DNA from: Ceratobasidium sp. AG-K
Lineage: Eukaryota > Basidiomycota > Agaricomycetes > Cantharellales > Ceratobasidiaceae
NCBI GenBank assembly: GCA_037039685.1
Contig: JAWNGF010000001.1
Location: 5,332,001 to 5,396,000, forward strand
Direction of reading: 5' to 3'
Length of the DNA: 64,000 bases
Part shown: piece by piece, positions 11,855 through 20,893 of the stretch
How the letters are laid out: every line of letters begins with the position of its first letter
Position numbering within the stretch: position 1 is the stretch's first letter
The notes under the pieces: model-generated
Told to the model about the DNA's origin: nothing
The model's input: the letters and a program-made list of their open reading frames with translations, nothing else
Databases searched by the model: none
Position numbers and translations under genes: made by a program

Positions 11855-12343
11855 GTTAGGCTTGTTTAAAGCGACGTTGTGACACGCCAGACTAACTTGT
11901 ATCTCAGTGACATGCTATTGGCCATGTCTTCTCCATTTCCACATTATTGCTGCCCGCATGTTTGACGTTAGCACAAGGTGAGCAGTTTTTCCCAAGCCAG
12001 TTTGACCAGTTATTGACTTTGGCTGTAATAGTTCCCTTATGCATTGAGGAGCTCTGAGAGCACGAAGCGTAACTTGAACCGACATGTCGCTATCCCTCTT
12101 CATTTGCACTTCGCTTTCGCTATCTCACATAGTTATTTATTCCGTTATCGCTGTACTTTTCTTTCTTATCCTTCAGTGTATTACCAGAGCTATTTCCAGT
12201 TACAGAGACATCATATTGCATAATACACTATCCGGTGATATACCAAGCTATTCCATATAAGTTCTAGGGCTCCACATGAGATATACGCATATAATGAAAG
12301 GCATAATGTCAGCGAGCGCAAAATGTCGCCGCGCCCATAGGTA
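11855..12343. other. intergenic, nothing recognised
   Basis: An AT-rich stretch with no supported gene. A small exon-like piece near 11930-11980 could belong to the fragment upstream. No RNA gene or repeat was recognised. Confidence 0.3.
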
Positions 12344-13558
12344 TCAATTCATATATTGAGCATCTCCATGCACCCGACGAATGCGACCTATCGCTGCGTT
12401 GGAAAAGCCCCTAGAACGAAGCCCCCCTTGCTGCTCCCTCTCCCACTGCATCCCAATCTCCAATGCGCTCGGCACCGATCGAGCGGGGAGCCCCTTTGGA
12501 CGAGGGACGTACTCATCTGGTCGTGCTTCCCAGATGCGTTTACGCGGCATATCTTCTGGGCTCGAAGCAAGAGATCCGTCACTGGCGCCAGTCGATTCCG
12601 AAGAGGTATAGGAGATGGTGTCGGTGCTGTCATGGTAGGTCAGTGGCAGCCTGTGATAGTCGCCTCCATATCTGCGTTGTCGTCACTGTCGTATTCGTCG
12701 AGAGAGGAGCACGGAACGTCATGTCTGAAGTCGGGCGGCCCTCGTGAAACTCGTAGGCTGTATCTACCCAGCTCCCCTCTTCCATAGGTTGTTCGTCAAT
12801 GCAACCAAACTCGGATAACGAATCGTGCGAACGATCGAGTGTCCCGTATGAGGGATCAGTTGGGCCGTCTGGGAACTCTAGGACAGTTGTTGCTGTAGAA
12901 GTTCTCGACAGCGGCATGCCCTGGTGACTACTGGAACTCGAGGAGGCCAGCGAGGCAGAGGACATGGTGGAAAATGACGCCTGCTCAAAGAAGCTTGACC
13001 CTTGAGAGGTGGTAGATCCGAAGGGCTCAATAGTTTGGGTCGAATAGCTCCGGGACACACCAGGTCCCAGGAGACCTTCGACTTCAAACTCTTCGAGCAT
13101 CGAGACTGTCGGCTTCAACGTGGCTCCCGCCAGAGATGATTGGGAAGTGGATTGGAGCGATGAGCTTGAGGATCCTGATATCCAGCCCTCATCAGAGGCG
13201 TTGTATTCTGACACCGGCAAGAGACTTACTGGGACTAGGGTCGGCTCTAAGCTTTCTTTGAGCGTTGCGTTGGAATGCTGCGTACGGTGAATGACGAGGG
13301 GCGACATTCTCGAGCTGAACACGGAGGGGGTTGAAGACATAATGGGAGCCATCAGCCTTTTAATTCGGGGGGAAAGGTGGATGAGAATTGAGCTGAGGAA
13401 TTGATGTGCGGCTGGCCTATATTTGAGTCTGATTGAAAGGGTGACCCAAGTTCGTCGATGTGGCTCTCTTCACCCACTTGGGCCATGCCACAATGCGCCT
13501 CGAGGATCAAGAAGCCCCCCTCCGTTTTAAACCGGAAGGACCGGGATGGCTTGGCCAT
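12344..13558 (-). CDS. serine-rich hypothetical protein
   Basis: Function unknown. The start is the ATG at 13558 (MAKPSRSFRFKTEGGFLILE); exon 1 joins through an intron (donor GTCACC, acceptor AAAAG near 13362) into LMAPIMSSTPSVFSSRMSP in frame. The long second exon is very rich in Ser and Thr (ISGSSSSSLQSTSQSSLAG, SLASSSSSSHQ) with acidic patches (EEFEVEGL, DEQPMEEGSW). A 46-bp intron near 12680-12725 leads to 'YGGDYHRLPLTYHDSTDT' and a basic C-terminus with MPRKRIWEARPDEYVPRPKG and a final 'SNAAIGRIRRVHGDAQYMN', stop at 12344. The C-terminal 60 residues are the least repetitive and probably the conserved part. No signal peptide or membrane segment. Likely an intrinsically disordered intracellular protein. 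Confidence 0.5.
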
Positions 13559-14383
13559 AATTATTACAACTCAAGCGCGATTACTTATCGGTGCCAACTG
13601 GTCTACCGTTTGCATAGTTTCGTGTCCCTCTGTCGCATGCGTGTCCAACACCCACAACCATCAAGGTTGACGTAACCCAATTGGACAAAGATGACACTGT
13701 TTGGCGTTGTTGTGGATCAAAACAATCCTCCCAGCTCCAACCGCACCGATCCCCCACATAATGCGCCAATAGCTACGCTGTCGCTACGGCCATAGCTCTC
13801 TAAAACCCTGGGAATCGATTATGTTACATTCGTGAACTCACCACGACAACCTTCAATTGCCAGTGACCGAGTTGAGCAATCTCCTGAAAATAGGAGTCAT
13901 GCGTCAGGGAAATCCAATTCGCCCTTGGCGCTCCCGAGAGGCTCTGGGGGCGTACTGGGGCCGGCCAGAATTCTGCGGGAGTGGTAGTGTACCAGCGAAT
14001 GGTACATACTGCCTTCTTCTCCGCATATAACTTCCAATGTCTCAGGCATTAATACGCATACATTGTGTCATATCGCCTTCAAATTTGCTAGAATGAGTGT
14101 AGCAAATGCCTGCTCATCTGTGTTCTTGTCGTTATTGAGAAGAGCCCACTTTGCTCAGGAAACCTAGCAACGCCGATAGGAGGGGGCCAAACAACGTGGA
14201 CGCGACCAACACGACGGTATTAGTTTCGTCAACGGCGATCCGTTAAATAGCGGTTGGCCTGGACCCTTTCTATTGCGTATATGTGTTGTGGGATACTCCT
14301 ATTATGAGATTTAGGAGAGGTTGTAAAGTCGAGGAGCACCATACTCCTAGGTCCTAACCATTGAAAGACAGGGGTGGTTTCGA
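13559..14383. other. intergenic region upstream of the secreted-protein gene
   Basis: No convincing coding content on either strand across about 820 bp. It lies between divergent genes and presumably contains both promoters. I recognised no repeats or RNA genes. Confidence 0.35.
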
Positions 14384-14391
14384 TATAAATA
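14384..14391 (+). promoter_or_regulatory. TATA box of the secreted-protein gene
   Basis: TATAAATA sits 89 bp upstream of the ATG at 14473 and is followed by a long pyrimidine-rich leader (CCCTTCATCTCCCACTTCC and similar) directly before the start codon. This arrangement is typical of strongly expressed fungal genes. Confidence 0.6.
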
Positions 14392-14472
14392 CTATGGTCG
14401 TTACGCTCTGCCCTTCATCTCCCACTTCCACCCGCTCACTCTACACCCGCTATCCCTTTACCCTCGCCCGCC

Positions 14473-15229
14473 ATGATGTTCACTCACGTCTTCTCTTTGG
14501 TTGGCTTTGTCCTGTCCGCCAGTGTGTTGGTAGCGTCAGCTCCAACTGCCCTTTTAGGCTCCCATACGAACGAGATTGGCCTTCGCTGCCCTGGTGCTAG
14601 CTGCATCTCTGCATTGAATATTCTTTCTCTCGTAACCAAGCTCCAAGATGACGTTCGTAACACCTTGGACCTATTGGGTAAGCCTATTGCCAGGTTATAG
14701 CTTGTCCGAGCTAATACCTTCCTCGTAGATACGTGCGAACAGACAGGCTCCAACCCAGCTCCCCACTTTATCAAGTTGGCTACACTGGTAGAGACTTGCA
14801 AAGGCGCTGTTGTTGCCTTGCAAGTCGACTCGACAGTGACAAATGCCGTGATTCAGGCCCAGGTTTCAGACATTACCGCCAGCATCATTTTGGTAGGCAC
14901 CGAGACGGCCACTACGTTCTAAGCTAACAATTTGGTCTCTTAGGATGTAAGCACCGAGTGCGGCAAGTTCAAGAATGTCAGGATCAATGGATTTGCATAT
15001 GTTGATCTTTGCACCAAAATCGACATTGCCCTAAAGGGACTTTGTGTCACGCTCAACGGATTGCTCAATGGATGTCTCAAGCTGATCTCGACGATGTAAG
15101 TAAAATATATGCATGTTATGATTGGTGTCTAACGTGCGCTGCAGCTGCTTGTCCAAGTCTATCCTCTTGTCAAATGTCGACTTTAAGCTCTGCTTGTCTT
15201 TGTTCAGTAGCATTGGGCTCTGGTGGTAA
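14473..15229 (+). CDS. small secreted protein, function unknown
   Basis: The protein begins MMFTHVFSLVGFVLSASVLV followed by ASA, a clear signal peptide with a plausible cleavage after ASA. Four exons: 14473-14677, 14729-14892, 14944-15095 and 15145-15229, with three GT-AG introns of 49-51 bp. The mature chain has conserved-looking cysteine pairs (RCPGASC, DTCEQTG, ETCKGAV, ECGKF, DLCTKIDI, GLCVTLNGLLNGCLK) separated by amphipathic helices, and ends in a hydrophobic stretch 'LCLSLFSSIGLWW', which may associate with membrane or be removed. The helical, hydrophobic and cysteine-containing style resembles families of small secreted proteins that are expanded in Rhizoctonia-type fungi. No enzymatic motif is visible. 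The upstream TATA box and pyrimidine leader suggest high or regulated expression. Confidence 0.8.
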
Positions 15230-15590
15230 GCGCCGAGTTTGTGATATATTACGAGGGCGCTCACGCCGGATGCAGAATACGCGCGCGGGCCACACCGCCC
15301 AGCCAGAACTACTTGAGCTTGGGCTTTTACTTTCTTTTACTCTGAAACGCTTACGTTTAATAATCTCATTTTGTTCTCCTAATATCGGGCCAATAAAAAT
15401 ACTTGCATTTTAAATATTTACTTTTGAAACAACCTGACATGACAGTCTGAGCTTTGCCCAAGTGCAAACTGAAATACCCTTGGTATTAGGCCTAAGCGCC
15501 GGAACGCTGGTTAGCAACACGTGCTTGCCCACATCCTGTCTACGACCCAATTGCAGATACTTAGCAGTTTAACCCAGAGTGCTAGTCACA
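15230..15590. other. intergenic region before VPS45
   Basis: A 360-bp stretch of AT-rich 3' flank and VPS45 promoter. The 3' part contains a run TTTAATAATCTCATTTTG near 15355 and AATAAAAATAC near 15393, plausible polyadenylation surroundings. No gene seen. Confidence 0.35.
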
Positions 15591-18067
15591 ATGGACGTAA
15601 CGAAAGCAGTCGAAACGTACATGGAAAAGATGCTTAGCAATCCTACAGCCATTAAAGTACTTCTCCTGGACTTGCATACTGTACGTGCGCAGGCAGTAGC
15701 ACTCATCGAATGGTTTGACGAGAGGTTTCTAGACCCCGATAGTTTCATTGTCGACTACCCAGTCCAATTTATTGGCCAATCAGGTGTATCTCACCGATTC
15801 AATCACCAACAAGAAACGAGATCGCATGGTTCACATGAAGTGCGTTTGTTTCCTTCGACCAAGTGAAAGTAGCTTGGAGGCCCTAGGCGAGGAGTTGAAG
15901 GAGCCCAAATACGGAGAATACTATTTGTGTTAGTAGGTGCCTACATCTTCGAAGGTACCTACTAAACATTAACGCGACGGGTATAGACTTTAGCAATGCA
16001 TTGAGCAAAGTAGCCATCGAGCGGCTCGCGGAACAGGACGAGTATGAGGTTGTGCGAGAAGTGCAGGCAAGTCATTCAAAAGTAGCCCAGTCGTATGCTA
16101 ACGCCGATACAGGAACACTTTGCTGACTACGCGCCGGTGCTGCCATCACTCTTCTCCTTGAATCACACCCCCAAAGCATCTACATCAACCTCTGCCGACG
16201 GTACTCCTCTGCCCTTCTCCCCCACAGGCCCTTTGTACGGAGCCAATCCAAATTCCTGGGACCCTGCTGCTCTAGAACGCTCGATACAAGGAATATGTGC
16301 CGTCCTTTTGAGTTTAAAGAAGAAGCCAATTATTCGATACGAGCGGATGAGTGGGATGGCGCGTAAACTTGGTGCCGAAGTCTTGCGCCGAATTCAGACG
16401 GAACCCGCGCTTTTCGACTTTAGGCTTACCCAAGTGCCGCCGCTCTTACTTATTGTCGACCGACGAAACGATCCAGTTACACCTCTCCTGACTCAGTGGA
16501 CTTATCAAGCGATGGTTCATGAGCTTTTGGAGATCCAAAATAGCGGGCGAGTTGATCTGAGTATGGTCCCAGATATACGGCCAGAACTGCAGGTATGTGG
16601 TCGAGCTCTATCCAGTCGGAATATACTTGACCTTTCCCCTAGCAAATCACGCTCACGCCTCCTACCGACCCCTTCTTCGCGCAAAACCTGTTTGCTAATT
16701 TCGGAGACCTTGGTGCCACCATTCAGGAACATGTCAAATCGTACCAGGCCAAGACGGCTTCGCAAACTGCCATCGAGAGTATCGCGGACATGAAGCGCTT
16801 TGTAGAGGAGTATCCAGAGTTTAGGAAGCTTGGTGGGAACGTGAGCAAACACGTTGCCGTGGTAGGCGAACTGAGCCGACTCGTTGGACGAGATTCCTTA
16901 TTGGAAGTGAGTGAGGTTGAGCAAAACCTGGCTGGTAGAGACAACCATGCTGCAGATTTCAAGGTGCGTGTCATGCGGCTTGCTTGAAACGAGTAGCTCA
17001 TCGGATGGATCAGGCCGTGATGGAGCTTATACAAAAGCCTGGAATCCAGCTATACAACAAGATTAGACTGGCTATAATCTACGCACTTCGCTACCAAAAG
17101 AGCTTCAACCAAGTCGGCGCCGTTGTAGAGGCGCTCATCAAAGCAGGTGCTAGCGAGAGCGACGCAAGTGTAAGTGCCAAATATATTCTGGTTCACGCTG
17201 CTTAATGTCAACACCAGTTGGTCTACGTTCTACTCAATATCGCGGGCGCAGACCAACGACAAGACGATCTGTTCGAGAACGGAAACATATTTTCCCGGGG
17301 AAAGAGCGCGTTAAAGGGCCTCAAGGTTGACAAGGTTTAGAAAACCTATTCGACTGCTAATACCTTTACGCAGGGGGTGGAAAATGTTTACACACAACAC
17401 TCGCCGCATCTTGCCGAAACTCTGAAAATCTACTAAGGGGGAGGTTGAGGGAACAGAGCTATCCATTTATAGAGGGCCAGGCTTCGATGAACGCGGCTTT
17501 GCAAAAGTAGGCATTCATGCTTGAAACCAGAGCACCCGCTCAGCCTTTCTAGGCCTCAAGACGTTATCGTTTTCATGGTCGGTGGAACGACGTACGAGGA
17601 GGCGCGGTCTGTGGCCCTAATGAACCAGGACCCAACAATCGTTGGATCCTCTAGCACTGGGGCCACTCGGATCTTGCTGGGTGGCACGTGTGTTCACAAC
17701 TCTTCTAGGTCAGTGCACACCAGGTCATTGCGACAAGTATTGACGGTTAACTAGCTTCTTGGAAATGATATCCCATGCTGCTGAAGCATTTCCGCCAACG
17801 GTCTATGCTCCTCCGCCTGAAACTACAGCTGGCACGGCAGGCCCTTCGCTGAATCTAAATTTAGGCGGACTCAACGTAAGTGTAGGAGGTCCAGGAGGTA
17901 CGGGGGTATTCCGCGCCCCTTCCTCCGCCGGAACGCCTATCGTGAGCGTCGATACGGGGGGACAAGGCGCCATGGATGAGGGATTAAGAGAAGTGAGGGA
18001 TGGGGTACGCAACTTTTTCGGCAAGGTCAAACAAGGCGTGGACCGCATGGGAGACCAGCTTAAATGA
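15591..18067 (+). CDS. VPS45: Sec1/Munc18 protein Vps45
   Basis: Vps45 is the SM protein that binds the syntaxin Tlg2 and SNARE complexes and drives Golgi-to-endosome vesicle fusion. The start [17 protein letters not shown] and following KVLLLDLHT match the family N-terminus. Downstream: [21 protein letters not shown] (domain 1), the Vps45 linker '[17 protein letters not shown]', '[20 protein letters not shown]', then '[20 protein letters not shown]' with '[11 protein letters not shown]', the SM hallmark, then '[20 protein letters not shown]' and '[20 protein letters not shown]'. Near the C-terminus '[20 protein letters not shown]' and 'TRILLGGT' are the SM signature. An extra Pro/Gly-rich tail after the core ([17 protein letters not shown]) ends '[17 protein letters not shown]', stop 18065-18067. 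About ten short introns. Converges with ARL8, 93 bp between stops. Confidence 0.95.
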
Positions 18068-18160
18068 TTTATTATGAGAGTTCGTCATATAGGTCATCAA
18101 TAAAAGCGTATTGATACAGGTGCATCGGTACATGGTGGGAGTGTGCTCGGAGAGGTCGAC

Positions 18161-19103
18161 TCATTTCGCACGGTCCGAGAGCCACGATATAATAATATCG
18201 AGATTGTGTTGGCTGCGCATAGAGCACTAGAGTTGTGTGAGTGAATGCAAAGTGATTGCATAATTGTAATTACCAAATAGCACTGTATAGCAGAGTTGGC
18301 GTCAAGTGGTGGCCTCGCGATAAGCTCAGGAACTCACCGACACGGGCCGATCACGGATGGAGTCTAGACGGCTGTATCATATTTAGTCAAGAGAATTCGA
18401 TGCATTCGAGTAAATACGTACAGTACCCGGATAAGGTCGTCTGCAGATGCGTGATCCGGAAGGTCGTTCTTGTTACCAAGCACTAGAAGCGGAACGCCTG
18501 CCAGGGGTTGGTGATCAAGTAGCGAATGGAGCTCAAACCCCGCCGATTCAAGTTTGTCGGTCTGGATTAGTAGTTTTAGAGTGACCGGGGAGGAATAGGG
18601 AATGGTACTTGCTGCACTAGCATCTACCATGAAGCTACGGACAATGAGTCATAGAGCCGTCATCGTAACTGGTGTGACTTACACAATTGCATCGACCCCA
18701 TGACAATACCTTTCCCACATGTTCCTAAACTTTGGCTGGCCTAGGTTTCATGACCGGTCATAGGAATATTCCTTGGCTGCACTACAACCATACCTGCGAC
18801 GTCCCAAATCTTAAATGTTACATTGCCTTTCCTCACTGTCCAGGGGTTAATAACACAAAGCGAAACCGCCAAGTATTACTTGCCCTTGCGAAGGTTAAAT
18901 GCAACTGTTGGCACAACCTCCTCGCTCCATTGACCCGAAGTTAGTACATTGACGAGTGAGGTCTTGCCAGACGCCTGCGTCACCGTCAGTACAACTCGCC
19001 GGGGCAACACTTCACACACCTGAAGGCCTACTATTGAAATCTCGGCCGTCTTGGTAAAGAATAGCCCTTGAAACCAGGCAAGGAGGCCCGCAAAGAATCC
19101 CAT
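18161..19103 (-). CDS. ARL8: ARL8-type Arf-like small GTPase
   Basis: Arl8 GTPases act on lysosome/vacuole and late endosome membranes. The start MGFFAGLLAWFQGLFFTK is an amphipathic N-terminal helix as in Arl8. G1 is GLQASGKTSLVN, switch I VVPTVAFNLRKV, G3 WDVAGQPKF with MWERYCHGVDAIVFMVDA, G4 GNKNDLP. The last part reads DSIRDRPVSCYL then CSMRSQHNLDIIISWLSDR, aligning in length with the Arl8 C-terminus; the G5 position reads SMR where SAK or SCK is usual. Nine exons give about 180 residues. Two introns are GC-AG with GCAAGT donors (18836-18883 and 18562-18612), and one exon has only 9 nt (18274-18282). With those junctions the protein aligns with Arl8 without gaps. Stop at 18161-18163. The gene is divergent from the MYND gene, 80 bp apart. 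Confidence 0.9.
18274..18282 (-). other. ARL8: 9-nt microexon of ARL8
   Basis: The exon TGCTATTTG (Cys-Tyr-Leu) lies between a 55-bp intron (18283-18337) and a 47-bp intron (18227-18273), both GT-AG. It supplies the CY pair of the Arl8 block 'VSCYSIS'; skipping it would delete three residues in frame. Confidence 0.7.
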
Positions 19104-19183
19104 GGTGTGGATGAGGAACACAAGTGAGGTCAGACCACGTGATCGAGGCTGTCTGAGCGCGCTTCAAGTTGCCCTCCGCCACA
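19104..19183. promoter_or_regulatory. shared promoter of ARL8 and the MYND gene
   Basis: Only 80 bp separate the two divergent start codons. The stretch contains CACGTGATC near 19136-19144, an E-box-like CACGTG core. Both genes must share this control region or start transcription inside each other's leaders. Confidence 0.45.
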
Positions 19184-20803
19184 ATGTCCCCCTCGTCGGC
19201 TGAGTTAGTGACTCTAGTCAAAAAGGACCCCACCAAGGTCATCGAAGCCATTAAATCAAGTTTATTTGACGAATCGGTCTTTAAAGCTGTGCATAGCGCG
19301 GCGATTCAAATACCCGCCCAGTCTGCTGAATGGAAAGCGCTACGAAACGCAAACTTTTACGAGTTTTATCAGAGCGTGCTTCTCGCAAGCGACAAACATG
19401 AATTAGGCGTAAGGCTGACTGGACTCGGTTTGCCCATTGTACTTATACCGGTTTCAGTCTCCGGCTTGGATTCAAGTGGCGAAACTTCAAGTCGAATACT
19501 ACAAAAGAGACCTGACTGCGCCTGGCAATAATTCCTTTCCAATTGAGCAAATGACCTTGCTCATCAAGCACATATCCAAGTCGCGCGATAAAATATTGAC
19601 CATGAGCGACGAGGGTGTTGAGGCAGTGCGTAAGATTGACGAGCTGGACATCATTCGCAACAGTAGCGCGTAAGTGCCTCGCGCACCCTTCTACGCCAAC
19701 TAATCGCGTCTACAGAGATGTACCCATGTTGGCTGACATATCTGCACGTATCCTATTACGCGCAACCTCTGCCGACGCCGATATGAAGCGCTTGAGCACG
19801 TTGGTGCCTGATCCGTACAAACCCAATTCGGTTCACTTGCTCCCGCCGGTTGACAATTCAAACGACGTCCAGGCGATTCAAGCCGCATTCGAGCGCGTTT
19901 TGGGCATGCAAAGAAACAACCTCGCCAAGACGCCATACCAAAAGTGGATTTGGCTCAAGCTCACGGCTGTAACGCAGTTTGCGAGCGAGTGGCCCTCGAT
20001 GGGCGACGAAGCACTTGGTATATTGCTCGACCTTGTCTGGGAGGCGATCGGCGACAAGTCCAAAGCAGGACCTTCAGACCGCAAGAACGCACTCGAGGTG
20101 CTCGGGTGCGTAGCTTGACGAGTGTGAGGCCAAAGCCTGACGAGTTGCAGACGCGCGGTCACCAAACCTCCCGTTCCGACCCACTTTTTCGAACAGCAGG
20201 GAGAGCACATATTCCCGATGCTCTCCCGTCTCGTGTTGGCAGACACCAAGGTTTTTTCGAGCAATGCCGAAAAGAGTGAGCGCGCAAGATCTGCATTTGC
20301 TTAATCTAACCATTTACAGCCACGACGTGCAAGCGCCTCCAAGCGTGCATGAAGCTCCAAATGTCTCGGTGCCCTCCAGCCACCAAGAAAAAGCTCCAAG
20401 AGCAAATGATGCCCATCTTTTTGCCTGTGCTCTTCAAGCTCCGTTCGCTTGCAAACTCCCAGTCGCACAATGCCGGAACGCAGCTCGCGACGGACACGGT
20501 CAAGGCCTGGACCGAAATCGGCCATGAGCTGGGCATTACCCAAGAGAGTGCCTTGCAAGATCTCAAAGACAAGAGCGGAGGGTTGGTTGGGTGCAGCCGT
20601 GTGCGGTGTCCGTTGTATGGCCAAACAGCCCTCGGAATGATGCGTTGCGCCCGATGCAAAAAGAAGCAATATTGTGATGAGCGCTGCCAGAGACGGTAAG
20701 TGCGTAGCTTAGCGTGATATCACCTGGCTCAGTGATGTACAGAGACTGGACCGAGGGCAAGCACAAAGAAGAGTGCAAGCCCGCCGAGCCCTCGGTGACC
20801 TAG
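19184..20803 (+). CDS. MYND zinc-finger protein
   Basis: The start ATG at 19184 gives MSPSSAELVTLVKKDPTKVI. Most of the protein is helical and without a clear domain (WKALRNANFYEFYQSVLLAS, FQSPAWIQVAKLQVEYYKRD, ADMKRLSTLVPDPYKPNSVH, WIWLKLTAVTQFASEWPSMG, then FFEQQGEHIFPMLSRLVLAD). The C-terminus has a MYND finger: VRCPLYGQ, MRCARCKKKQYCDERCQRRD, and after an intron WTEGKHKEEC, with all the paired Cys/His positions present. MYND fingers bind proline-rich partner peptides. The style is that of many fungal MYND proteins of unknown role. Stop TAG 20801-20803, 90 bp from the converging stop of the VWA gene. Confidence 0.85.
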
Positions 20804-20893
20804 GTCAATATTCTTGGACAAGTGCGATTCCACTGGCGCATACACTCGAGTATTCAAATATTACATTGAATCGTGATTTCATTCCAACACCGG

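Noticed and set aside
18562..18612. 17-residue coding insertion in ARL8
   Set aside because: The frame is open, but the stretch has a GCAAGT donor, pyrimidine tract, CTAAT branch-like site and CAG acceptor, and its removal gives exact Arl8 length.
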